In this document: piece after piece, positions 8,253 through 17,297 of the stretch | Numbering within the stretch: position 1 is the stretch's first letter | Layout: each line of letters starts with the position of its first letter | Assembly: GCA_918272565.1 (NCBI GenBank) | Contig: CAKJYW010000039.1 | Location: 1-36,144, forward strand | DNA from: Bacilli bacterium | GTDB lineage: Bacteria > Bacillota_I > Bacilli_A > ML615J-28 > CAG-698 | Reading direction: 5' to 3' | Length of the DNA stretch: 36,144 nt | Translations under genes and position numbers: made by a program | The notes under the pieces: model-generated | Seen by the model: the letters and a program-made list of their open reading frames with translations, nothing else | Told to the model about the DNA's origin: nothing | The model's database searches: none

Positions 8253-9575
8253 ATGAAAGATTATTTGATTAATTTTTTAAAAGAGAATAATATCGATTTG
8301 AGTGATGAAGTGGTGACTGCTGCGGTATCTACTGGTCTTGATTCGATGAGTTTGCTTCATAGTTTAATTGAAGCGAAGGAAGAGGTCAACTTTAAAATCG
8401 TAGTTTGTCACGTCAATCACAATAAAAGAGCTGAATCTAAAGAAGAAGAGGAATTTATTTTAGACTTCTGCATGAAAAAAGGTATAGAGTGCTTTGTTAA
8501 GTCAATTGATTTTAAGGACACTACTAATTTCCAAGAAGTTGCAAGAGGCAAAAGGTATGAATTTTTCTATGATGTGATGGATAAGGTCGGAAGTAAGTTT
8601 TTATTTTTAGCGCATCACTTAGATGATTTAGCTGAAACTATCATCATGAGAATTATTAGAGGCACTAGCCTAAATGGGTATAGCGGTTTTCATGGGGTAA
8701 GTAGTTTTAATAATCATATTATCGTTAGACCTTTTATTAATCTAAGTAAAGAAGACTTATGTAATTATCAAAAAGAAAAAGGGTTTAAGTATTATAACGA
8801 TTCATCTAATGATCTAGACGATTATACTAGAAATAAGATTAGACACCTTGTTTTAAAAGAACTTAAAAAAATCGATAATAATGTTTTAGAAAAATTCAGT
8901 GATTTTAGCTACGACATGGATGAAAGTAGTAAGATTGTAATGAGCAAAGTTCATGAAATCATCGATGAAGTTATAAATGTTGATAGTGAAAGAGTTAGTT
9001 TTAATAGAAACGATTTATTAAAATATTCACCATTTCTAGTTAGAGAGGTTTTGTTTGAAGTATTAAAGCCTTACAAATTATCTAAGAAGAACATTAGTGA
9101 AATCATTAAATGGATAGAGTCTAATAAAGCTAATTTTAGAAATAGTTATAAAAACATCGAATTTATTAAAGAATATGATTTAATTACAATAGCTAAGATT
9201 AGTGAAAAAAGTAATGATAGTTATAGCGAAGTAGTAATTGATGGGTTAGGTGAGTTTAGACTAAATGACAATATTTTGATAAATGTATCACTTAATTTAT
9301 CTGGTCGTAATGCAAATTCTAATGAACTATGCTATAATATAAAAAAATTGCCAATTACTATAAGAAATAGAGTTCCTGGAGACAAGATTAAGTTGTCTTA
9401 TGGCTACAAGAAAGTTAAAGACTTGCTTATTAACGAAAAGGTCGAGCTTTCAAGAAGAGAAAAGATCTTAGTAGCATCAAAAGATGATGAAGTTTTATGT
9501 ATCTTTGGACTTAAGAAAAGTAGTAATTTAAGTAAAGATGACAATGACATTATTATTAGAATCGAGGAAAGATAA
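8253..9575 (+). CDS. tilS: tRNA(Ile)-lysidine synthase TilS
   Basis: Adds lysine to C34 of the CAU-anticodon tRNA-Ile, so that it reads AUA instead of AUG; essential in most bacteria. The PP-loop ATP-binding motif is at 25-31 but reads VSTGLDS where most members have SGGxDS, a mild departure. LAHHLDDLAETIIMRIIRGTSLNGYSGF (about 122-149) is the strongly conserved second motif, and the C-terminal lysine/tRNA-binding domain (about 360-440: IRNRVPGDKIKL, KKVKDLLINEKV) is complete. The length of 440 is normal. ATG 8253 follows AGAGGAAA. It heads the widespread tilS-hpt-ftsH cluster and shares one base with hpt. Confidence 0.94.
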   Translation: MKDYLINFLKENNIDLSDEVVTAAVSTGLDSMSLLHSLIEAKEEVNFKIVVCHVNHNKRAESKEEEEFILDFCMKKGIECFVKSIDFKDTTNFQEVARGKRYEFFYDVMDKVGSKFLFLAHHLDDLAETIIMRIIRGTSLNGYSGFHGVSSFNNHIIVRPFINLSKEDLCNYQKEKGFKYYNDSSNDLDDYTRNKIRHLVLKELKKIDNNVLEKFSDFSYDMDESSKIVMSKVHEIIDEVINVDSERVSFNRNDLLKYSPFLVREVLFEVLKPYKLSKKNISEIIKWIESNKANFRNSYKNIEFIKEYDLITIAKISEKSNDSYSEVVIDGLGEFRLNDNILINVSLNLSGRNANSNELCYNIKKLPITIRNRVPGDKIKLSYGYKKVKDLLINEKVELSRREKILVASKDDEVLCIFGLKKSSNLSKDDNDIIIRIEER

Positions 9576-10114
9576 TGGAAAAATATATTGAAGAAATTCT
9601 TTATAGTGAAGCTGACATTAAAAGAGAAGTAAAAAGAATTGGTAAGGAGATTACTAGAGATTACAAAGGTAAGACTCCGATTTTAGTTGGTCTTTTAAAA
9701 GGATCTGTTCCTTTTATGGCAGAACTTATCAAATATATTAAAACCGATGTGCAAATTGATTTTATGAAAGTGTCTAGTTACTGTGGAGCTCATTCTAGTG
9801 GTAGCGTTAGGATTGTCTCTGACACAACAACATCACTAAAGGATCGTGATGTGGTGATTGTTGAAGACATTGTGGATACAGGTTTAACTTTAAGTGAAGT
9901 TATTAAACTTATCAAAGCAAAAGGTGCGGCTTCTATTGCAATATGCACTTTATGCGATAAACCTGAAGCTAGGCTGTACCCTGCTGCTGACCCTAAGTAT
10001 ATTGGATTTAATATTCCAGACAAATTTATTGTTGGGTTTGGCTTAGATTACAATGAATTATATCGTAACTTGCCTTATATTGGAGTATTAAAAAAAGAAG
10101 TCTATAGTGACTAA
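9575..10114 (+). CDS. hpt: Hypoxanthine phosphoribosyltransferase
   Basis: Purine salvage enzyme: joins hypoxanthine or guanine to PRPP to give IMP or GMP. The PRPP-binding motif VVIVEDIVDTGLTL is at 93-106, with the expected acidic pair ED followed by DTG. The flexible-loop region SSYCGAHSSGSVRI (67-80) and the base-binding end GFGLDYNELYRNLPYIGV are also typical. The length of 179 is normal. The ATG shares its first base with the last base of the tilS stop, so the two genes are translationally coupled. In many Bacillota hpt sits between tilS and ftsH, exactly as here. Confidence 0.95.
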   Translation: MEKYIEEILYSEADIKREVKRIGKEITRDYKGKTPILVGLLKGSVPFMAELIKYIKTDVQIDFMKVSSYCGAHSSGSVRIVSDTTTSLKDRDVVIVEDIVDTGLTLSEVIKLIKAKGAASIAICTLCDKPEARLYPAADPKYIGFNIPDKFIVGFGLDYNELYRNLPYIGVLKKEVYSD

Positions 10115-10128
10115 TAAGGAGGATTATT

Positions 10129-12252
10129 GTGGAGAATAATCAAAATAATCGTAGAAAATTTAGAAAATCTGATATAGCCATATTTGTGGTATTTATTCTT
10201 CTTTTATTTGGTATTGTTTGGGTTATTAATAGAAGCTTAAATAAAGCTGATAAATTAACACAAAATGATTTCTTCGAATATTTAGAAGAAGGAAAATTCC
10301 AAACAATTGTTATTAGCCCTAGTGGGGGAGAAGAAAATACTAGCTTCTATACTATAACAGGTAAATACAAAAATAAAGATGGTGAAATTCATCGTTACGA
10401 AATAATTTTGGAACGAGAGATTGTTAAAGACTATTTGCTTGAACCATCATCAATGGCTAAATACAATATTAATCCTGAACTTAAGACTTTGAATAAAGTC
10501 GATTGGTTTAGCATTGTTGTTTTAGTGCTTATTCCAGTTGGTTTGTTAATATTCTTCCTAATCTTTATGAGTAGGAATGCTAACAATAGTAATAACAAAG
10601 CATTTGAATTTGGTAAGAGTAGAGCTAGAGCTACAAGAAAGACTAATAAGACATTCAAAGATGTAGCTGGATGCGATGAGGAAAAAGAAGAATTAGAAGA
10701 GATAATCGACTTCTTGAAGAACCCTAAGAAATATTTCGATATTGGTGCTAGAGTTCCTAAAGGTGTACTTCTAGTTGGTCCTCCTGGAACTGGTAAGACA
10801 TTACTTGCTAAGGCTGTTGCGGGTGAAGCAAAGGTTCCATTCTTCTCAATCAGTGGATCTGACTTTGTTGAAATGTTCGTTGGTGTTGGTGCCAGCCGTG
10901 TAAGAGACATGTTCCAAAACGCTAAGAAGAGCGCTCCTTGCATCATCTTCATCGATGAAATCGATGCTGTTGGTCGTCAAAGAGGTTCTGGTATTGGTGG
11001 TGGACACGATGAAAGAGAGCAAACACTTAACCAACTCTTAGTTGAGATGGACGGATTCAGTGAAAATAGTGGTGTTATCGTTATGGCTGCCACAAACCGT
11101 GCTGATATCTTAGACCCAGCCCTACTTAGACCTGGACGTTTCGACCGTCAAATTAGAATTAGTAACCCTGATGTTAAGGGTAGAACTGAGATATTAAAAG
11201 TTCATGCTCGTAATAAACACTTATCTCCAAGAGTTAATCTAGAAGATGTAGCTAAACGTACTCCTGGATTTAGTGGAGCTGATATTGAAAATCTATTGAA
11301 TGAAGCTGCACTACTTGCTGCAAGGGAAAACCGTAAAGAAATTAAGATTTACGATATCGATGAAGCAATCGATAGAGTATTAATGGGACCAGCTAAGAAG
11401 AGTAGAAAATATACTGACAAAGAAAAGACAATGGTTTCATACCATGAGGCAGGTCATGCGGTTTTAGGTGTAAAGTTAGAAAACGCAGAAATCGTTCAAA
11501 AAGTAACAATCGTTCCAAGAGGAGAAGCTGGTGGATATGCTCTAATGACTCCAGAAGAAGAGAACTTCTTAGAGACTGAACAACAATTACTTGATACTAT
11601 TACTGGTTTACTTGGTGGTAGAATTAGTGAAGAATTATTCTGTGGTGAGATATCTACAGGAGCTCACAATGACTTCCAAAAAGCTACTGCTATTGCTAGA
11701 GCAATGGTTACTGAATATGGTATGAGTAATTTAGGTCCCGTTCAATATGAACATGGTAGTCAAAGTGTCTTTTTAGGACGTGACTACTTAAGCGAAAAGA
11801 ATTTCTCTGATCAAATGGCTCTTGAAATCGACCATGAAGTTCGTAGAATTATCGAAGAATGTTACAAACGTGGTAAAGAAGTATTATCTAATAATAAAGA
11901 TTTAGTAGAATTAATCGCTAAACACTTAAGAGAAATCGAAACTCTAACAAAAGAAGATATCTACGATTTAGTAAATACTGGCCAACTTACTTGGTGGGAA
12001 AAGAAAAAAGCCAAAGAAGAAGCTGCTAGAATTGCTAAAGAGAAAGAAGCTGAACTTGAACAAATCTATCGCAGTCAACTAGAGGCAATGGAAAAATCTA
12101 AAAAAGGTGAAGAACCTACTAAAGAAGATTTACCAGATGAAATTAAGCCAGTAGTTACTGAAGAAGACAAGCCAAAAGAAGAAAATCCTGAAGAAGACGT
12201 AAACGAAGCATTAAGAAATGCTTTGAATGATGATAAGGAAACTAAAGAATGA
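10129..12252 (+). CDS. ftsH: ATP-dependent zinc metalloprotease FtsH
   Basis: Membrane-anchored AAA+ protease that degrades misfolded membrane proteins and some regulators. Helices are at about 15-34 and 125-147, with an extracytoplasmic loop between. In the AAA domain, Walker A GPPGTGKT is at 217-224, Walker [11 protein letters not shown] at 271-280, and the second region of homology includes RPGRFDR near 334-340. The zinc motif HEAGH is at 439-443. Residues after about 610 form a charged coiled, Glu/Lys-rich tail longer than in E. coli FtsH. The start is GTG at 10129, chosen because a strong AAGGAGG site lies just upstream. The stop overlaps the next gene by ATGA. Confidence 0.97.
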   Translation: MENNQNNRRKFRKSDIAIFVVFILLLFGIVWVINRSLNKADKLTQNDFFEYLEEGKFQTIVISPSGGEENTSFYTITGKYKNKDGEIHRYEIILEREIVKDYLLEPSSMAKYNINPELKTLNKVDWFSIVVLVLIPVGLLIFFLIFMSRNANNSNNKAFEFGKSRARATRKTNKTFKDVAGCDEEKEELEEIIDFLKNPKKYFDIGARVPKGVLLVGPPGTGKTLLAKAVAGEAKVPFFSISGSDFVEMFVGVGASRVRDMFQNAKKSAPCIIFIDEIDAVGRQRGSGIGGGHDEREQTLNQLLVEMDGFSENSGVIVMAATNRADILDPALLRPGRFDRQIRISNPDVKGRTEILKVHARNKHLSPRVNLEDVAKRTPGFSGADIENLLNEAALLAARENRKEIKIYDIDEAIDRVLMGPAKKSRKYTDKEKTMVSYHEAGHAVLGVKLENAEIVQKVTIVPRGEAGGYALMTPEEENFLETEQQLLDTITGLLGGRISEELFCGEISTGAHNDFQKATAIARAMVTEYGMSNLGPVQYEHGSQSVFLGRDYLSEKNFSDQMALEIDHEVRRIIEECYKRGKEVLSNNKDLVELIAKHLREIETLTKEDIYDLVNTGQLTWWEKKKAKEEAARIAKEKEAELEQIYRSQLEAMEKSKKGEEPTKEDLPDEIKPVVTEEDKPKEENPEEDVNEALRNALNDDKETKE

Positions 12253-12503
12253 GATTAGATAAATTCTTAAAAGTATCTAGAATCATTAAACGTCGTAGTG
12301 TTGCTAAAGAAGCAAGTGATGCGGGAAGGATTTCTGTCAATGGTCGTGATGCTAAACCTTCTACAGTTTTAAAAGTTGGTGATACTTTAGAAATCAATTA
12401 TTACAAAAAGAAAATGATTGTTAAAGTATTATCATTAAATGAAAATGCTAAGAAGGATGAAGCAGACGGAATGTATGAAATAATAGAAGTTAAAGAACTT
12501 TAA
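12249..12503 (+). CDS. rqcP: S4-domain RNA-binding protein RqcP/YabO
   Basis: An 84-residue protein that is essentially one S4 RNA-binding domain ([32 protein letters not shown], 1-32). Proteins of this type (RqcP, formerly YabO/HslR) bind stalled 50S subunits carrying nascent chains and help RqcH add alanine tails in ribosome quality control. The start overlaps ftsH by 4 bases (ATGA), so it is the last gene of the tilS-hpt-ftsH unit. Sequence and length fit well. The name is from family knowledge; RqcH itself is not in the window. Confidence 0.88.
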   Translation: MRLDKFLKVSRIIKRRSVAKEASDAGRISVNGRDAKPSTVLKVGDTLEINYYKKKMIVKVLSLNENAKKDEADGMYEIIEVKEL

Positions 12504-12511
12504 CTTTAATG

Positions 12512-12544
12512 AGTCTATTTGATGTATTCAAATAGACTTTTTTT
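12512..12544 (+). terminator. Terminator of the tilS-rqcP operon
   Basis: An 11-base perfect stem (12512-12522 with 12528-12538) and five-base loop, then a run of seven Ts starting at the end of the stem. Confidence 0.92.
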
Positions 12545-12550
12545 ATCAAT

Positions 12551-12579
12551 TTGACTAAAATACGTGATTTTATTATAAT
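12551..12579 (+). promoter_or_regulatory. Sigma-A promoter for the lipoprotein genes
   Basis: TTGACT (12551-12556), a 17-base spacer and TATAAT (12574-12579), about 40 bases before the ATG at 12620. Near-consensus, immediately after a terminator. Confidence 0.75.
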
Positions 12580-12619
12580 TAATATATAAGAATTATTTGT
12601 TATGAAAGGAGGATAAAAA

Positions 12620-14029
12620 ATGAAAAGTGTTAGATATCTATTATTATTTCTAAGTCTATTCTTTTTAGCAAGTTGTAAAGAAGAAAAGCCAATTAGTGAA
12701 GATACTGAAAAAGAACCAGAAATAATAGAAGAACATGTACATGATTTAATTCATCATGAAGCGTTAGAACCAACTTGTACAAAAAGTGGTCATAACGAAT
12801 ATGATGAATGTAGGACATGTGATTATTCAACATTAACCATCATTCCTCCTTTAGGTCATAGTTACGATAGTGGAGTAGTTACAAAAGAAGCTAGTTGTAC
12901 TGAAGAAGGTATTATCACATATACTTGTACAAGGTGTGGTGACACTTATACTGAAACTATAGAAAAGCTAGAACACGAATATGAATTAGTTGAAGTAATA
13001 GATTCCACATATGAGGTAGAAGGTAAGAAGATTTATAGATGTAAAGTATGTGGCGATGAATATTATGAAGTAATAGACAAGAAAGAATACTTATCACTAA
13101 GTGATGTTACTGGAAAAGATTCTAATGTTAGTAATTGGAATCTATTTGCAGTATGTTGGGATAGTGTTTTTGTTTTAAAAGAAGTAGAAAACGCAAAAAT
13201 ATTGTTGGGTTGCTTTAATCTCAATTTTCAAGAATCTGAGGAACGAATTACATTTATAGATGACGATGGAAAATATGAGAGATATATATCTATAGATTTT
13301 GATTTTCTAAATGAACAAGATTTTTGGTTTTATGTTTATTATGATATAGGTGTTGTTGTGTGCCCTATAACCAAAGATGAGGTAACAAAGTATTATTATT
13401 CATATAATTCTTTTAATGACTTTTCTTTTATAAAAGATGTTTATTATAATCTTGAGTTTATAGAAAAATGTGATAATTATATTTTTAATCCATACATTGA
13501 TATTGTTGAGGGAGAAAAGTATTCATTATTTGAAGTACTATCTTATATTTTAAATAGTGATAAGCTTTTGAGTGTTAAAGATATGGCTATCTTTAGTCAT
13601 GGCGGGGTAAATTCACGTTTGTTTAAAAATGAGAATATTGAACAATTAATTAAGTTTTACGAGGGAGAATACGAGGCACATTTAGATGACAATTATTATG
13701 TAGCGAATAGTAAAAACATTCAAATAAGTCCTAGCTTTTGCTATGTAATGGATTATTTCAATAAAAAACGCCATGATTTAATATTCAATGTTGTAGGTGC
13801 TAGTATGAATATTATCTCTGAAGATGATTTTGGATTTACATTTTTGATATATAAAGATGGAGAATTCAAATATATTACATTTAAAGGATGTTTCACCTTG
13901 GAAGAGAATGACGTAATCGAAGAATTAGCCTATAAGTTGAGGGATGAAGAAATTAAAGAGGCAGAAGAAAGCGGAATCGAATATTACAAATATTGGACCC
14001 AAGTGTATTATGAAAACCATAATAATTAA
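12620..14029 (+). CDS. Lipoprotein with CxxC ribbon-like repeats
   Basis: A 469-residue surface lipoprotein. The signal peptide is residues 1-18 with lipobox LASC (Cys 19), followed by a short acidic linker. Residues about 40-155 hold three units of a Cys-rich repeat: H...LEPTCTKSG..YDECRTC (C53, C64, C67), KEASCTEEG..YTCTRCG (C93, C103, C106) and a third with only the CKVCG pair (C141, C144). Such 'PTCTxxGxxxYTCxxCGxxxxxxIPxLGH' repeats are common in surface proteins of gut Bacillota; whether they bind zinc is not known to me. The remaining 310 residues match nothing I recognise and are rich in Tyr, Phe, Asp and Glu. The ribosome site is AAAGGAGG. It is followed after 19 bases by the amidase lipoprotein. 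Confidence 0.8.
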   Translation: MKSVRYLLLFLSLFFLASCKEEKPISEDTEKEPEIIEEHVHDLIHHEALEPTCTKSGHNEYDECRTCDYSTLTIIPPLGHSYDSGVVTKEASCTEEGIITYTCTRCGDTYTETIEKLEHEYELVEVIDSTYEVEGKKIYRCKVCGDEYYEVIDKKEYLSLSDVTGKDSNVSNWNLFAVCWDSVFVLKEVENAKILLGCFNLNFQESEERITFIDDDGKYERYISIDFDFLNEQDFWFYVYYDIGVVVCPITKDEVTKYYYSYNSFNDFSFIKDVYYNLEFIEKCDNYIFNPYIDIVEGEKYSLFEVLSYILNSDKLLSVKDMAIFSHGGVNSRLFKNENIEQLIKFYEGEYEAHLDDNYYVANSKNIQISPSFCYVMDYFNKKRHDLIFNVVGASMNIISEDDFGFTFLIYKDGEFKYITFKGCFTLEENDVIEELAYKLRDEEIKEAEESGIEYYKYWTQVYYENHNN

Positions 14030-14048
14030 TGAGGTGAAAAATTGAATT

Positions 14049-17000
14049 ATGAAGAAAATCAAGTTAGTTATAATTATTCTATCTATCCTTTGCTTTTTAA
14101 CATTTTTTGGATGTGAGAGTAAAGAACCAGAAAAGGAAAAAGAACCAGATATTGTTAACGAGGATCCTCAAAAAGAAGATGATGAAAAAGAAAAAGAGCC
14201 AGAGAAACCTGTTATTGAATCATATAAAGTTGAATATGATTTAGGTGGTGGTGCTTTCTTGAAAGATTACCCTACATCGTTTGAGAGTGGTAGTGAATTA
14301 ATAATTCCTAATCCAGAAAAAGAGGGATTTGTTTTTTGGGGGTGGAGAATCTTTGGTTTAAGTAATTTCTTTGATTGTGAAGGTAAGGAATCATTTACTA
14401 TTCCTAGTTCACTTACAAGTAGCGATATTGGACTAAAAGCTGTTTGGAAAGAAATTAAAATAGAAGTTAAATATACTATCACTTATGAAAACTTAGGTGA
14501 AGCTAATTTACCTGGTGATGTTATATTTGAATATAGTGAAGGAACATATTATAAATTACCTAGTATTTATCAAGATGATTTTAACTTTTTAGGATGGAGC
14601 CTTGATAGTGAAGGAAAGAATATAGTCACTGAAATAACTAGTGACACTAAAGGTGATTTAGTTTTATATGCTAATTGGGAATATGTATTTGTATCATATA
14701 GTGTTGAATATGATCTTGATGGTGGAGAGTTTTTAAGTGAAGTAAAGTATGAATATAACGAAGGAGAAACTTTATATTTACCTAAAGTTAAAAAAGATGG
14801 ATATCGTTTTTTAGGCTGGACAGAAGAAAAAGGAAGTAAGAACTATATCAATGACATAGTTTATGTAACTGGCAATTTGAAGTTTTATGCTAACTTTGAG
14901 AAAGTTGTTGAAGGGGAGTATTTGATTAGTTATGTTTATGAAGATGGACACTACACTCACCACACAGCCACATCACCAGAAGAGTTTATTGAACAATTTT
15001 GGAAAGAGTTTTATGAGTGGTGTGATGTTACTATTACTTTAGATAAGTTTATTGAAGCTAATATGACAAGCTGGAAAGCTGGTAATACTAGTAAATATAA
15101 TCTATATTTACAAAGTGGTAAGGGTGAAGTTGATGATAGATATTTCATAAATGCTAAAGGCAATGAAGCCTGGATGAAGTGGATGGATATCTTTGATGAA
15201 CAGGTTACTAAAATCAATAAAGATCAAACAGCTTGGAATAGTACATATGTTGGACTACTTAGACTATATAATTATTTAAATGGAAGAACTTCTAGTTATT
15301 GGAAAACTGAATATGTTAAAGCAATATATGAAGGTTATCCAATTCCTAATTATTTAATTACTAAATATAATACAAAAGAGAATGTCGAATTAATTGGAAT
15401 AGAAGTAGATGATGGAAGAGATTTCTTAGGATGGGTGAAAGAAGATGGAATCAAGGTCACTAATACTAAGTCATTAACTGGTGATACCACTTTATATGCA
15501 TCTTGGAGTGCATCTACTCCTGTTACTAGCTTCAATGTAACTAATATTACTACCAAAATGTATCGATTTGATACATTACAACTTGAATGGATATTTAATC
15601 CTCTTGATGCCACAAATCAAAAACTAAAGTTTATTTCAAGTGATAATAGTGTTATTAGTGTAGACGAAGAAGGAAAACTTACAGCTTTGAAAGTTGGTAG
15701 TGCTAAAGTCACTGTTGTTTGTCTTGATAATAATGATTTCAATGTTGAGATGAATATCGATGTTGTGATTGATCCGTTTATTGATATTAAAGTAAATGGT
15801 TCTAATGTAATAGGAGTTGGTGAAGAACTTAAATTATCTTCTAAGCTTTATGGCGAAAATGGAAATATAGAATATCGAAGTTTAGATAATAGTATTGTAA
15901 AAGTTGAAAGTGGAAAGATAATTGGAGTAAGTAATGGCTATACAAAAGTAGAAGCCTTTGTTAGTGGTAAAGAGAATATCAAATTTACATTTGGTGTTAC
16001 TGTAAGTAGTAAGGAAGATAGCTTCTTTAAAGTTATTAATAATAGTCATAATGCTAATATTCACGTAACAAGAAAACTTCCGGTTGCCTACGTTTATGAT
16101 ACTGATGTATTTTGTAGTGCAAGTGATTTATTATTTAATTATAAATATGAAGTAGATCAAAGCTACGAAGCGTTCCAAGCAGAGATTGATAATAATCCAA
16201 ATCAAGATAAAAACCATGGTGGCAAAAAGACAAGTAACGAATTTATTTGTGTCCACTATACTGCAGGGGCTAGTAGTGGCTCAACTGGTCGTGCTAATGC
16301 TAATTATTTTGCAACCGGTGGTAGTGCTGGTAAGTCATCAATTCACTATACTACTGGTAATGATGGAATCTACCATATCTTAGATGATACGATGGTAGCA
16401 TGGCATGCAGGGGACGGAACTGGTGTTAAGTTTGAGTGGATTCCAACTGGTGTTAAGACTAACACTAATGATAAGCCTACTTTTGGTGTTGTTAAAAACA
16501 CTAAGAGTTCTACAGGTTACTATTTCACTGTCAACGGCGTTTTAACAAGCATTGAAGTTCCAATCGATGGTAAAAGTAGTAGTGGGGCTCCAAAGACTTT
16601 AAGCGACCCTCTAAATGCATTTACCTATTTTGGACCAAGCTACAAGATAGAAAATGGTGAAATCTATATGGGAACTCCATGGGCTTGCTTCACTCAAGTT
16701 TATGGTGGAGTAATTGGCACACGTGGTGGCAATAACAATTCCATTGGAATTGAAACTGCTTGTAATAAGGGTAGTGACTTATGGCTTACTTATCAAATGA
16801 CTGCTGAGCTTGTGGCTAGACTTATGGATGAGTGGAATTTAGACATCAGTAGAGTTGTTGGTCACAACGCATTTACTGGTAAAGATTGTCCTCAAACATT
16901 GCTTTATAATAACGGCGAACTATGGGAATTATTTATTGAATGTGTTCAAGCTGAATTTGATTTGTATGAGGCAATGACTAAAAGTGGCAACTACACTATC

Positions 17001-17168
17001 AGTGCAAAATCAAGTGATCCAAGTATTCTAAGCGATAATGGCAGAGTCGTTAGAGTTCCTAACTACACAACAAGTGTAGAATACACTGTCACTATTAAGA
17101 ATAATTCAACCGGTGAAGAAAGAAGCCAAACATATTGTTCTATTATTAATGGAGCATATACTGAATAA
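14049..17168 (+). CDS. Multidomain lipoprotein with N-acetylmuramoyl-L-alanine amidase domain
   Basis: A 1039-residue cell-surface protein. Signal peptide 1-21, lipobox FFGC (Cys 22), Glu/Lys/Pro linker to about 55. Three Flg_new (InlB B-type) repeats lie at about 57-133, 141-210 and 216-283, each ending in the (F/L)xGW...Y motif, and a fourth partial unit is at about 445-486. In between (290-440) is a Trp-rich helical stretch that I do not recognise. Two Ig-like BIG2-type domains follow at about 490-575 and 577-652. Residues about 728-965 form an amidase_2 domain, with likely zinc ligands H736 (CVHYTAG), H939 (VGHNAFTG) and C947 (DC). Roughly 90 residues (800-895) are inserted before the NSIGIETA motif. 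It presumably cleaves the peptide from MurNAc in peptidoglycan. Ribosome site GAGGTGA; probably cotranscribed with the gene before it. Confidence 0.85.
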   Translation: MKKIKLVIIILSILCFLTFFGCESKEPEKEKEPDIVNEDPQKEDDEKEKEPEKPVIESYKVEYDLGGGAFLKDYPTSFESGSELIIPNPEKEGFVFWGWRIFGLSNFFDCEGKESFTIPSSLTSSDIGLKAVWKEIKIEVKYTITYENLGEANLPGDVIFEYSEGTYYKLPSIYQDDFNFLGWSLDSEGKNIVTEITSDTKGDLVLYANWEYVFVSYSVEYDLDGGEFLSEVKYEYNEGETLYLPKVKKDGYRFLGWTEEKGSKNYINDIVYVTGNLKFYANFEKVVEGEYLISYVYEDGHYTHHTATSPEEFIEQFWKEFYEWCDVTITLDKFIEANMTSWKAGNTSKYNLYLQSGKGEVDDRYFINAKGNEAWMKWMDIFDEQVTKINKDQTAWNSTYVGLLRLYNYLNGRTSSYWKTEYVKAIYEGYPIPNYLITKYNTKENVELIGIEVDDGRDFLGWVKEDGIKVTNTKSLTGDTTLYASWSASTPVTSFNVTNITTKMYRFDTLQLEWIFNPLDATNQKLKFISSDNSVISVDEEGKLTALKVGSAKVTVVCLDNNDFNVEMNIDVVIDPFIDIKVNGSNVIGVGEELKLSSKLYGENGNIEYRSLDNSIVKVESGKIIGVSNGYTKVEAFVSGKENIKFTFGVTVSSKEDSFFKVINNSHNANIHVTRKLPVAYVYDTDVFCSASDLLFNYKYEVDQSYEAFQAEIDNNPNQDKNHGGKKTSNEFICVHYTAGASSGSTGRANANYFATGGSAGKSSIHYTTGNDGIYHILDDTMVAWHAGDGTGVKFEWIPTGVKTNTNDKPTFGVVKNTKSSTGYYFTVNGVLTSIEVPIDGKSSSGAPKTLSDPLNAFTYFGPSYKIENGEIYMGTPWACFTQVYGGVIGTRGGNNNSIGIETACNKGSDLWLTYQMTAELVARLMDEWNLDISRVVGHNAFTGKDCPQTLLYNNGELWELFIECVQAEFDLYEAMTKSGNYTISAKSSDPSILSDNGRVVRVPNYTTSVEYTVTIKNNSTGEERSQTYCSIINGAYTE

Positions 17169-17169
17169 G

Positions 17170-17210
17170 AATAAGTGTATTATACAGAGGTGTATAATAC
17201 ACTTATTTTA
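17170..17210 (+). terminator. Terminator after amidase lipoprotein
   Basis: A 16-base perfect stem (17170-17185 with 17192-17207) around a six-base loop. The T-tract is short and broken (TTTTATAATAGTTTTT), but the stem is long and lies one base past the stop codon. Confidence 0.8.
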
Positions 17211-17247
17211 TAATAGTTTTTGAATAAAACGTTTTAATTATATATAC

Positions 17248-17269
17248 AATTGCCGAATTGTGCTATAAT
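17248..17269 (+). promoter_or_regulatory. Promoter of the GH4 operon with small inverted repeat
   Basis: An extended -10, TGCTATAAT (TATAAT at 17264-17269), lies 28 bases before the ATG at 17298. A short inverted repeat CAATT-GCCG-AATTG (17248-17261) occupies the spacer just upstream and could be an operator for a sugar-responsive regulator. No regulator gene is adjacent. The -10 is well supported; the operator is a guess. Confidence 0.45.
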
Positions 17270-17297
17270 AAAATGGTAATAAAATGGAGGAGAAAGT

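Noticed and set aside
10431-10952. 173-residue minus-strand frame opposite ftsH
   Set aside because: Antisense to the FtsH AAA domain with typical Leu/Ser-rich shadow composition and no start signals.
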